From contig CM038911.1 of the NCBI GenBank assembly GCA_021904315.1, positions 8,219,390 through 8,283,389 on the forward strand: a stretch of 64,000 nt of DNA, read 5' to 3'. The notes under the pieces are model-generated. The model had not been told where the DNA came from, made no database searches, and saw only the letters and a list, made by a program, of their open reading frames with translations. The stretch is from Sphagnum magellanicum (Eukaryota > Streptophyta > Sphagnopsida > Sphagnales > Sphagnaceae). Position numbers and translations under genes: made by a program. Each line of letters begins with the position of its first letter. Positions within the stretch are counted from its first letter, which is position 1. This document shows positions 51,001 through 62,200 of the stretch, one piece after another.

Positions 51001-52960
51001 GTGTTGAATGTTCTAGTAGTAAATAATATTTGCATACTCTCATTTCATTTGGCTTGATCTTTGTTTTTTACTTTGATTTATGGGAGTTAAAATCTAGTAG
51101 ATTAATTTTTTTTTGTTTGATGGGAATTAAAAACTAATAAATAGTTTTTTTTCATATGGAGAATAAACTTTTGTTTCATCACTAGCATTTCTCAAAGCAT
51201 GATGAGCCTATTTATACCTTTTCCCACTCCAAAATTTATCCACATTGGTTGGTAAATGCAACCCTTGTTCAAAAATGGGTTGGTTGTCAGTAAGAATAGT
51301 CATTAATGCTTGTGGTGCCATATTGCAAAACAAAGCTTTGCATGAGATGGGGAAACAAAAGGTTCATATATTGAACACATACACATTTGTATCATGCAAA
51401 TTTGATGTTTTCTTTAGACAAACATTTGGTGAAAATTTTAGTTGTCATGTCAATAATACTTATGTATGTGAATGTGACTTGTTTGAAGACCTTGTCTATA
51501 TTAAAGTGATATTTTGTGTCCACAAATGTTTGTTATGGGAATGAAATTTTAGATTCGCATTCAAGGCAATGGCACTATGGCAATTTGAATAAATTGTAAT
51601 CATTTAATTTTGTGAAAAACTAAGCTCATATAATAACCTTTTCAACCTTACAACTTCAACAATTATTTTTTACTAAGGCCATATATTCACCTTTAATAGA
51701 ACATAGAACCACTAATTGGTGTTTCTTGCTTGCCCAAGCTTGCACATTTTTAATTATGAAAAAATAATATTCAAGTGTGAAACAATGTGTATACATCCTT
51801 ATCACTAATTAACCCAATCAACATTTGTAAAACCATGTAAGGTTTCACCACCTATATAGTTTTGGCTAGGAGAATTTTTTTTTTCCAACTAGCATGCAAA
51901 AATTTATAGAATGAAATTCATAATTTTTTTTAAAAATAATTTACTTAAATAAATTAAGTGTTTAAAGTTGAATTATGAAAACACATTAAAGATATATGTC
52001 ACTTTTTCAAATTTAAATAATTAAAAAATATATATCATTTCATAATATTTTTAAAAACCCATTTATTTCATGTGTTTCTTATGTAAAATATGCAAAAAGT
52101 TACTTCACTTAAATTTTTGGTCTTTGATGCAAATGGACATTGTACTTTTGATGTTAATCCATAATTTGTTTCATTACTTGTCCTACACCAAGGTTAGATA
52201 GACATTGTGCCAAGCTACTAACAACAATACAAAAGTCTAATGTCACAATGGCATGCATTGAACGCAACCAATTGCTTGAGAATATGGGTAATTTTGAGTT
52301 ATGCACCTTGTTCTTCTCCAATGGGAAGGCTATTTTCTTTGTTTAAGCATACATTTATTCAAGATTGGGGTTCCATTTTCAAGAATAAAGATTCTACGAC
52401 TTTTTACCACTAGTTTGTACAAATAAAGTTTACACAAGACAAATTTAAATGAGAAAAAATGAATAATCCAAATTAAGGTGAATCATATGGTGGTCATGTT
52501 TTTTTACGTGTGTACATTGTTTTGCATCAATATTTTTGTTCAAATTTTTAAATACATTTAAATAAATAAATAAGTCTCTGGACAAGTTGATATGTTATTT
52601 TCCACATTTATTTTTTACACATGTGATATGCAATATTCCTTTTCCCTACAATCCTTTGGAATGAATTTTTAAATTTTCAAAATTCCCATATGGTTTATCT
52701 AGGAGTTCAGAGCTTGGAGCACCAAACAAAGTTCAAAGTGAGTTTTTTTTCAATTCTTTGTTTCAGTTTTTCAAAACATTTTTTTGTTGTTTGTTTGCCT
52801 TTATCTTATAATATTCTATTTATAATTCAATAATTGGCTGTTTTTGTAGGATTTTTGTAACTTGCATTTCATTATATAATTCCATTACATTTTTTTTTGT
52901 AAAATTTTCGGAAATTTATATCTTATCTTGTTTTGTAAATGTTAGAAAGTATATTACATC
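48001..52960. other. AT-rich intergenic DNA with simple repeats
   Basis: 48001-48240 may include further remains of the ABCC 5' end, but I cannot align it. A CAT microsatellite lies at 48413-48438 and a CTT/CTC-rich stretch at about 48655-48695, which creates Ser-rich and Glu-rich open frames on the two strands (48530-48886) that I regard as low-complexity artefacts. From 49000 on the DNA is AT-rich with scattered short frames; the longest (51245-51544, 99 codons) has no recognisable motif. Confidence 0.5.
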
Positions 52961-53039
52961 TTGTAATTGCTTGTAAAGTTGGTTTTGATAGATCATAAAA
53001 TTGTTTCTTTTTTTTCATTATTCATTAGGGTAGTAAATT

Positions 53040-56000
53040 TTAATTTCAAACTAAACATGGAACAATTTTTTGAAAATGAAAATACATGTGATATATTTAT
53101 AAATGAGGTAAGGATGGAAAATGAACCTTTGCGAAAACCTAAAAAAAATGCAAGTGTTTAAACAAAAGGAAGTAGGAATCCAAAAACAATGAAGAGAAAA
53201 TGAATTTTTTTTGAAAAAATTACATGCACAAAAAACATTTTGGAAACCAAATAGTAAAAATGCATTATGTTGGGCATTTTATTGTGTTAATGATAACAAA
53301 GAAGTTGACTTAACAACTCATCAAATCATGTGTTGTATTCTTTTTCACAATAGATTAATTTTGAATTTAACTCCAAAAAATCAAGCTAGGAAAGGTTAAT
53401 CATATATAACACAACTAATGGTATAATTGCAATGAGGAAACATGTGAATTCAAATCATTGTAATTTTCTTTTAAAATTTTGAAAAAACATGAATAGTCCT
53501 TTGAGGAAAGATGAAAGGCAACCTTTCAAAAATAGACCAAATATTTCTTCTAGTTCCATATCCAATGTTTTTGTTAGAAAAGAACCTTTCACAAACTAGT
53601 ATGTGCAACAAAAGCAAAATTTGGAAGACTTAGGTCTTTTAATTTATTTTTTACAATTTGTGGAAAGTAGTTGGTTGAAAATGTTAAATGTGCATTTTTG
53701 TCCAAGAATTATTTTCCTTCTAAATTTTTTTTTCCATGATTACTATTGGATTAGTGGAAAAAATTAATCAATTATATGTTTTAGCAATTTTAATAAAATG
53801 TCATTCTACGACCACAAGCTTTGATTTGTGGATATCAAATGTTGGACATGATATTTGCATCAATGATTAATTTTTTAGGAGTTGATTAATAGCCAAAGCA
53901 CATTACCCTTGGTTTTTTTAAAGCAATACAAATTAGTGGACAAACCTTGGCCAAAAACTTAACAAAAGTTTTGGACAATTATGCATTAAAGAGGAAAATT
54001 ATTGCTTATGTCAAGGATGAAGGATCTAATATGAACACTATGACTACAACACTAAAATCAATTATAAGTTGTGATGTGTTGGGTTTAAAAGAAATTTTTT
54101 AGGGCACTTGTTTTAGTAGTGCATTTTCTAAAACATGCCAATATGGAACAACATATGAAAAAATTTGCAAAGACTTATGATATGCGTCAATCAAAATTAC
54201 CCAAGGAGATTTGCATAAACTAGCCAAAACAATCAGGAAATGAGAGACAAGAATGAGAGAAGGCATGTCATTAGAAGAAATCCCCCAAAATGCAACTTCT
54301 ACATTTGCAACTACATGTAATTAATTGTCATTTGTAACTAGCTCTAATTGTTTTTGCAACTATTTTGCACCTTTGACCATTTTCACAATTATGCTACAAC
54401 TAGATTTGCAACTAATGATTTTTTCATCTTACACATTATAATTTTTTTTCATCCATGATCATGCCCATATGTCCCATTAGTTGCAAATGGTACCAAATTT
54501 AATCGCACCTCTAGGGTGTCAAGATAGCCCTTAATGGTATACATTGTATTAGAATTTTTTAAAAGGTATGTGTATTTTTGCTAAGTTTTTTTATGGTTAT
54601 AATGGGGGTATGTTTCCATTGGTGTATTTATAAAGTTGTATTTAATTTGTATTTAAGCAAATTAACTACCTATTTACGTATATATGTTTATTTACTTATT
54701 TAACCTAGCCTATCAACCTATCTACTTATATGTTTACCTACCTATTGAGTTTAGGTTACCTACCTACCTAACATAAGCCCCTACTTATTAATTAATTACA
54801 AATATTTTTAATTAATTGATAATTAATAGTTCATGTTTAGTATTTTAAATTAATATTTGGATATATTCAATATATATGTAATTTATTTGTTTCTATGTGA
54901 ACTATTAATCAATTTTTTATAACTAATGAGTTAGTTAACAATTATTTAATTCATAATTATTTAAGTAATAATATTATAGTTATTTGTTTGTTTAATTATG
55001 AAACTATTCATCAATAATTTATAACTAACTCATTAGTTAATTATTGGTTAGTTAACAAATATTAGTAAATAATTATTTTAAAATGTAATTTAATCAATCA
55101 ATTACAATAATTTTAAATTGATTGATTTTTATTAATTATTTCTTATTTTTATTATTTATTGGATTATTTTAAAATTTTAATAAATTATTATAATTAATAA
55201 ATTATTTAGTTATTTATTATCTAGATATTAATTATTAATTGGCTAATATTTTACTCATTTATTTTAAAATTAAAAAATATTAAAAAAACTTATAATTAAT
55301 AATTTGGTTAATTAGTGATTAAATCAGTCATTTATTTTTCTATCTATGAATTAAAAATTAAATATTAATAATGAAATGAATTAATGAATAATTATTTAAT
55401 TCATTAAATAATTAGTCAGTTAGTTATCTACTTAATTATATTATTTACAAAATTAAAAAGGAGGACAAAAAATACAAGATAAATGTTTTAGTTGTCACTT
55501 CAATTTTTATCCCATATCATTTGTTCTCTAGTACCATTTTCTCTATATGTGCCATGTGTCACAATCTAAAACCATTAAAAATAGACGATGAGGATCCACT
55601 ATCTATTTTTAAAACAATGTTTTAAAAAAAAATTCAGTTATCACATGTTATTATGTAAGTTGCTGATTTTTATGGTAATATATAGATGGCATACAATAAT
55701 ATATGGATGGTGAAGTATTTTGTTGACTATTGATTTCATATACACTTCCAGATAATGTTTTATGCAAATTGTCTAATGCAACTAGGTAATTTTTAATAGC
55801 AAATGTCTTTTGTAATTAGAATATAGTTATAAATGGTAGTCAATTTAGGTTTTCCCTCAAGGAAATTGAATACTTTGGTGAAGACAATGTAATTTTTTTT
55901 TTCCTAGATTTGTTTGTGTTTACATTTTTAATTCAATTCATGTTATGCATAGTCTAACATTTTTTTTTGTTTTTGTAGATTTGCTAGCAAAATTATCCTT

Positions 56001-57030
56001 TTCAAAAAGCTTTGCAATTCAAAGAAGTAATTATACTATGTTATAACATGTAAAATTCTTTTAGAATGAATGCAAGAATACCACCTCCTTTGACATGGCA
56101 CATTTCTTAGATTATTGTTAATTTTCTTGGCTTTGTTGTGTTTGCTTGTATTCTGAACTAATCTAGGGGTCATTGGTTGTTAAATGATGCATTAAATTAT
56201 GCCATATCCATGAGTTTAAAATTCAAGGATGAAATTGATTCTGCAACCTTTGACAATTTAATGAAAGAAGATGAAAATGTTGTTTATGAGTTATCATGTT
56301 TGGTCTCCAACATTAAAAAAAAAAAGTTATTGGGGTTTTGGATTTTTTTCTTTCCTTCTTAAAAGAATATGAAGAAAAAAGTCTTATAATATGCTTTCTT
56401 TAATGTTGAACCTTAAATTAAAAACTTTTCATCTTGTGTTGTCACGTATTGGTCATGAGCAAAGTAAAATAAATGTTGAAGAATATGACAAAATATCTTT
56501 GTTTTTTATGTTTTGAAAATGATATTATCATTCGCATCCTTTGGTTGAATTTGAAAGGAGTGTTGTTGATCAAAAGGTTGAAGGGGACATCAATTTGGAA
56601 TATCTTTGAAATGATAGCCAACACAAGTGAACCAACAGCATAATTGATCAATAGAAAACTTTTGATTTTTAAATGTTATCAAGTGGATGTTAAAGACATC
56701 AAGTGTCCATTGCAGTGGTGGGAAAAACATGAAAGCATGTTTCCTATAGTTGGCTTTTGTGTTAGACAAATCTTAGGGATAGTTGGATCCCAAATTGCAA
56801 TAGAAATAATCTTTTCTTTAGTTGGAATCCTTATTAGTCTTCAAAGATGTTATTTATAATTTGGAAATTTTGAACAAATTGATTTTTGTCGACAAAAATT
56901 GGCCAAATGATCCTAAAATAGGTTGCAAATCCCCTCCTAACCTGGTAGATTTTATTGAGACTAATGCTAATCTAGAAGTGGAGTTTGATGAGGGAGCTTT
57001 GGAAAAGGTTGAAGTTATGGAGTTGTAAAT
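53040..57030 (+). pseudogene. Decayed hAT-superfamily transposase with BED finger remnant
   Basis: Ordered fragments of a plant hAT transposase occur in shifting frames. First comes a BED-like zinc-finger region (53211-53480: IMCCILFHN.. and MRKHVNSNH). The central catalytic region follows at about 53840-54300 (FKAIQISGQTLAKNLTKVLD, KIIAYVKDEGSNMNTMTTTL, then GTCFSSAFSKTCQYGTTYE). After a gap come FASKIILFKK (about 55980) and the segment at 56177-56362. Last is the C-terminal dimerisation domain at 56670-57020 (KCPLQWWEKHESMFPIVGF, then RQILGIVGSQIAIE.IFSLVGIL, a frameshift, and KLIFVDKNWPNDP). Several stops and frameshifts make it non-functional. The gap 54300-55975 ends in a good acceptor (TTTTTGTAG) and could be an old intron enlarged by AT-rich DNA, or an insertion. 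Terminal inverted repeats were not found. Confidence 0.8.
54300..55975. other. AT-rich gap inside the hAT transposase
   Basis: Non-coding and extremely AT-rich, built of short motifs such as TTAATTA, TTATTTA and TACCTACC (54660-54780). It interrupts the transposase reading between a region ending near 54300 and one resuming at FASKI. Confidence 0.6.
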
Positions 57031-57179
57031 TTTGAATTAAAACTTTTTTACAAGTTTCCATCTATTTTCAGTAATTTTGAAGTTGTAAATTTTGTTTTAA
57101 TTAATAAATAAACCGAATTAATTACTAAAAAATGAATTGTTAAATTGAATTTCAATTTCTGAAAATTTTAATAACTAGA

Positions 57180-57560
57180 TTACGAAAACCAGATTTAAAA
57201 ACTAATTTTCTGTTGCTTAAATTTCTGTTGCTCATGATGCAGATTTAATCATAATCTGACAAATTAATATTATTATTTTAAAAATCTATTTTCAACTGAC
57301 CCAACTTCAAGATGTAGCTCAAGGTTTCTATTGCTCATGATGCGGATCTCTAAGCATAAACTTGTGTAGAAAATCCATTTTCAACTGACCAATTTCAAAG
57401 CTGTAGCTCAAAAAATTTCTATTGCTCATGAAACACATCTGAGCATCATAATCTCACAGAGAAAAATCCGTTTTCAACTGCCCAACTTCTTCAAGATGTA
57501 GCTTAAATTTCTATTGCTTGTATTTCAGATCTAAACACAATCTCACAGAGAAAAATCCCA
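57180..57560. repeat. Four-copy tandem array of a 91-104-bp unit
   Basis: The motif TTCTATTGCTCATGA (and variants) recurs at about 57222, 57326, 57417 and 57509. Each is followed by a block with AATCTNACA, TTTTCAACTGACC and CAAGATGTAGCT. Spacings are 104, 91 and 92 bp. It sits directly downstream of the hAT coding remnant and could be its subterminal repeat region. Confidence 0.8.
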
Positions 57561-58451
57561 TTTGCAGAGAGGCCAATGCCTATGAGGGTCAAGACAAAAG
57601 AAAGAAGCATGACTGGCAATCCCAGAAGAAAGCCAAGAGGTCTGCAGTACAATGCCTTTTGGAGCCCGGGGAGGAGCCTTGCACCAGTGTAATAAACAAA
57701 CAGTCAAATCAATGTTTATTAACTGCTCCTGTCTCTGATTGGCTAGATAGTTTGATTGGTCCAAGTGGGTCTTAGTCTGATTGGTCCAAGTGGGTCTTAG
57801 ACTTAGTCTTAGTTTTTAGTTCATGCAATTTGTGATATTTGTAATATTGGGCCTTGACATCATTAGTTTAGTCATGAAATTGTGATACACTCTTGAAGCC
57901 TTCATAGTCAGTCAAGCAATTGTTGCTAGTTTCTATCTATGACAAGAATCAAATACCTCTCAATGCTGCAATTTTCTTGCACCTCCCAGCAACATTTTCT
58001 ATCTTCCCCAAGATGAGCGCTAACCAGGTGCAACAAATCAAATGCAGCTTGCTTTGTGATGATATGTAACTCTCAGGTTTGCTCCTGGTTAACTTCCAAT
58101 GCTGTCGGCACAGCGGGTTTCATGTCATGAGTGCTACATACCCAATGCCAGTAAAGACCCAAAAGCAGCAAGTAAATCATATAAGTACTATGTACTAAAA
58201 GTTGAAACCCAGGGGTTTAGGGTTAAGGCTAGTCGCTTTGATGTAATCTCCCCTGATCAAATCCCACTTGACAAACACAAAACAATTGAAGATACTGCAA
58301 AATTTGAGCACTTTGAACTTGACCTGGACAATCATCATCACCAAAATGAAATATTGATTCAGCGATACATCTACAATGTTGAGAGATGAGCAGCAAATCT
58401 TCACCAATTGAGGAAAATGTTTGCCAACTTCTGCATCTGGGCAGTCTCTGA
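57561..58451. other. Intergenic DNA between the hAT remnant and the CBL gene
   Basis: A 25-bp direct duplication (TGATTGGTCCAAGTGGGTCT core) lies at about 57752-57800. No convincing gene is seen; short open frames at 57518-57775 and 58099-58389 lack motifs. The last part is the probable 3' UTR of the minus-strand CBL gene. Confidence 0.5.
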
Positions 58452-61319
58452 TCAGGTTACATCCTCGACTTCAGAATGAAAGACAAAGTTCGGAAATGTG
58501 GTGGTGATATCCCTGCAACAGAAAGCAAATAATTGATCAACACTGACCAGATGCATCTCTTCCACATACGGCAAGAAAAAGAGGAGTTCACATCAGATTC
58601 AGAACAGTAGAGATGGAAGAAACCAAATACTTGAGGTATGGGAGAGTCATGTTCTTTATAAGTGACGGGTTACGAATCACCAGGCTGTGCCATTCCTCCA
58701 TATCAATCCTCCCATCGTGCTTTGTGTCAACATCCTCAAAGGTCTGATTCCCAAGCCAAAACCAGTGCACAGGATTTGTAAATCATTTGGTGCAATTTTA
58801 GAGAATCAAGACACGAAATCAACATCCAATCTGCTGCTTTGAATCAAATGAACTCTGAAGTTTTGGATCTACATACCAAATGACTCGAACTGGTTCAGAA
58901 CTACGGAATACAGACTTTCTTACACACAGTTGTCAGGACCTGCATATTCAGAAGACAGATCCAAAGCTACTGTTACTGTAGGAAACAAATGCACACCTTG
59001 TCCAGGATGGTATCAATCACATCATCTGATAACTTCATGTCTGACTCTGACAACAAGGCTACCACCATTTGCTTCAACTGCCACACCCAACCAACCTGTA
59101 GTCAGGTCCTGTTGTCTCACAGCACAACAATCAGTCAGATTCAATGGTAACTACAGCCCCCTTCCGCCCTTATCATCATCTCTTTTTTCTTTTAGGGCAT
59201 GTATGAAATCTCCAGATTTTTGGACCAGTCCCTCTCTGGTGCCAACCTCAAACCCAACTCTATCCAATCGAGCCTCATAAACAAGTAGATTGCAAACACG
59301 ACGAATGTACGGTTTGGGTGGCTTTTGCTACTGAGAAACCTGGACAGTGATGACAGGAATAGGAAGTTGCAATTAAGCAGAGGAGAAAATCAATACAGCA
59401 CAGTCCACAAATCCCTCAGACCACAAAGGAGAGGATGAATTCAAAGTACTTCTTCCCGCCCAATGTATCCTATCTTCCGCAAGTCATACAATTGGAATGC
59501 AACTGCATCAACCATAACAACATAGCAAAATCAGTGGTACTGCTTTTTCTGTGTCTAGATAAATTTTGCCTTCAAGCATCTCTCCATTTTGTGATACAGT
59601 CCATTAGCTGTCCAGCAATGACACTTCATCCTTCAGCCAATTACTGTGAGGTTAACTCAGTTTGCTCATGAGTTCACAAAGGAAGGAATGGATGCTTGCA
59701 GCAGCTAACTTTGGGACACATGCCATCACACTTCACAACCATTTTTCTTGAGTCCCCCCCCCCTGCCCAAGATATCCATCTCAAGAGTTAACTTGACATC
59801 CCTCCAAGTATGTGTTTCTGTGAACTGTAAATTGAGAGAGAGAGAGAGAAGGACAAAAGCTGACAATTGATTTTGTCTTCCATGGGTACATTGGGATGAA
59901 AGACACTGAGAGAGCGGACAAATTCTCCAAATTCAATAACACCGTCTTGCTTCACATCAAACAGATCAAACACCTGCAGAAGCAGAAGGGCAGCCACATG
60001 CCACAGACAAAAAAATCACGTCAACTGACAAAAGACACCCATTTAAAGAACATCACAAGGGTGGCACTGCAATCCATCCTGCATTCAAAAGGTACTGCTA
60101 GTGGCACACAATTGATCCAGACTTCTTACAGATGGTGATCATCTTTGTGACATCAACAAAAGGTTACTCTAACCCAAGTTTATACCAACATATACTGAAA
60201 CAACTCAGCTCACCCGGTCTGCAAACAGGTTCTCCTTTTGGTTTTTGAATAGGGCTAACCGGAATTCTTCCTGCAGAAAACCCAACAGAAAGACCAATCT
60301 AAGAGGGCTGACTCTCTCTCTCTCTCTTTTTCAGTGATCATGGTGCTGAAAGAAAACCACAAAGATAGTCTCCCTGAACCTGCTTCTATTCTCAGGATAA
60401 AAATTGTATGCAGAACTCTGCACAATGGTGTACACAAAAGGTGAGGAAAACATCATCACTGAGGCACCTTGTTTATGTGAACAGAGGGGAAATTGCAGAG
60501 GAATCTCCACAACAAAAAATTGAAGCTAATACAACAATGAGAGCAGTCATGACCATATGAGAGTCACTCATGAAGTGTCAGACAATCATCACCTTTCAAG
60601 ACAAATATAGCAATGATGAGCTGCCATGACACTATGCACTGACTTTGATCAGCTCTTGACAGTGTGGTGTAGATATAAGTATACTATGTGTGGAGCAAGG
60701 GATGGGAAGAGGAAGAAGAGAACATGGGAGAGGAGGGGGAAAAAGTTGGGGTGTGGAAAAACTACCTTGTGGATGAGGCCATCATCAAAGACTAAACCGC
60801 TGATCTTCTTGAACATCTCATACAATGCCTCAACCTCACTCACACTGACTGCCCGATCAACCAACCCCCAAAACGCTCAAAACCACTTAGCAGAAATCTC
60901 TTGCCTGCTTCCCACATAGGTACACACTCTCAAAAGATGGCTGGCCAGAAGGCAGTGTACTCTTGACACACTTACTGCCCACAAAAAGCAGTGTATGCTA
61001 CAAACTTTGAAACTTCATGCTGTTGTGCTTCTCACCATGATGCACAATGATGTATACATGATGCACCATGATGTACACATCTATAACCTAAAACTCTGTT
61101 GCCTTTTATCCATGACAAGCTTGACTATGGACATGGGTTTCCAGCTCCCAAAATGAGAGAGAGAGAGAGGAGAGAGAGAGAGATTGCGTGTCCCAAAATT
61201 GTAATGGGTGTTTTGAATAGAGTTGAGAAGGGTGACTCACACGCAGTTTCTGAGGCAAGAATTCTGGGGTCTTCATGGTTCACAGGCTCTCTTTTCTTTT
61301 TGGAATGAAAACAACCCAT
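58452..61319 (-). CDS. CBL: Calcineurin B-like (CBL) calcium sensor
   Basis: CBL proteins bind calcium through four EF hands and recruit CIPK kinases to membranes to control ion transport. Eight exons (minus strand): 61319-61241, 60848-60766, 60270-60214, 59973-59865, 59502-59450, 59077-58997, 58743-58631 and 58512-58452 join in phase to 211 residues, close to the 213 of Arabidopsis CBL1. The N-terminus [10 protein letters not shown] has Gly2 for myristoylation and Cys3 for palmitoylation. EF hand 1 is the usual non-canonical 14-residue loop (around [15 protein letters not shown]); EF2 is [14 protein letters not shown]3 [12 protein letters not shown] and EF4 [12 protein letters not shown]. 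The C-terminal FPSF motif, a CIPK phosphorylation site, reads FPNF (Asn200). An in-frame ATG at 61418 would add 33 residues rich in hydrophobic side chains, as in membrane-spanning CBL10; see findings. Everything else looks intact. Confidence 0.95.
59832..59849. repeat. GA dinucleotide microsatellite in a CBL intron
   Basis: A short AG run lies next to the donor of CBL exon 4. Similar GA runs occur at about 60314-60330 (as CT) and 61154-61181. Confidence 0.8.
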
Positions 61320-62200
61320 GATGAGGATGAGGACGAGGGTGATGATGAGGGGCTGTAAAATCCAATCCAATACACGGGACAAAGTGAGAAACAGGATCAC
61401 CCCCTGCAAAGAGAGCATTCAAATTCACTGGGTCTCAGTGCATCAAGCAAGGTTTCAGAACATGGATTTTGGGTTTAAGTGCTCATACTGGAAAGAAGAT
61501 CTTTGCTACGAATTTCAACTGCTTCTTCTTCTTCTTCACGTGATGATGATGATGATGATTCCTTCACGACGATTGCCACGGATAATTTGCTTTCCAGGGA
61601 GAAGCAGGAAATTTTTCTTTCTTTCTATCAAGAATTGCAAACAAAATAAAATGCCCTAGAAAGCTGCACAGTAGAGTAATTACTCACTCACTCCTGAGAC
61701 CACCTTCACAATAACCAAGTTCCACCCATTTCTTTAAAAACCTTTCAGATAGCTGCTGTACACAAGCTTTCTCAAATTCCCAATTCTACCCATCTCCCAA
61801 AACCAATTTCCTCACCCAAAACAAAACCCTAACAAAAAATTCAAAATCCCGTACTAGCGCCTACAAGACGACAAAACGCCCATCTCATCCAGGATTCAAT
61901 TACAAAAATCAAAAGATGTCACTGGTCTGCTCCCAGGTCAGAAGCTGTACGCTCCGAACGAGCTTGATCGTCGGCGTCAGCGGCAAGCCAACTCTCCTTC
62001 CCGTTTCACGACAAACCAGACCAGACCACACCAGACCAGACCAGACCAACCAAACCAGACCGGACCTGACCAAACCAAACCGGGACGTAACAAAACCAAT
62101 GTGGGTAAGTGGTACACAAACCCCTTCCCCAGTCTTTACTTTAGTACCTTGGTTTTGGATTGGGCACAAATTATATTATTTTTAGAAATGCTGAAATTTT
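61320..62200. promoter_or_regulatory. CBL 5' leader and promoter region
   Basis: Upstream of the CBL start on the minus strand. A pyrimidine run ending in CAG at about 61405 resembles a splice acceptor, so a 5' leader intron is likely. A GAT repeat lies at about 61543-61558. A telo-box-like AACCCTAA occurs near 61826 and a CCAGA-type minisatellite at about 62016-62083. No transcription start can be placed. Confidence 0.45.
62016..62083. repeat. CCAGA-type short tandem repeat
   Basis: Imperfect copies of ACCAG/ACCAA (5 bp) repeat about 13 times in the probable CBL promoter. Confidence 0.9.

Noticed and set aside
51245-51544. Open frame of 99 codons in AT-rich DNA
   Set aside because: No motif, no neighbouring exons and codon use like the non-coding surroundings.
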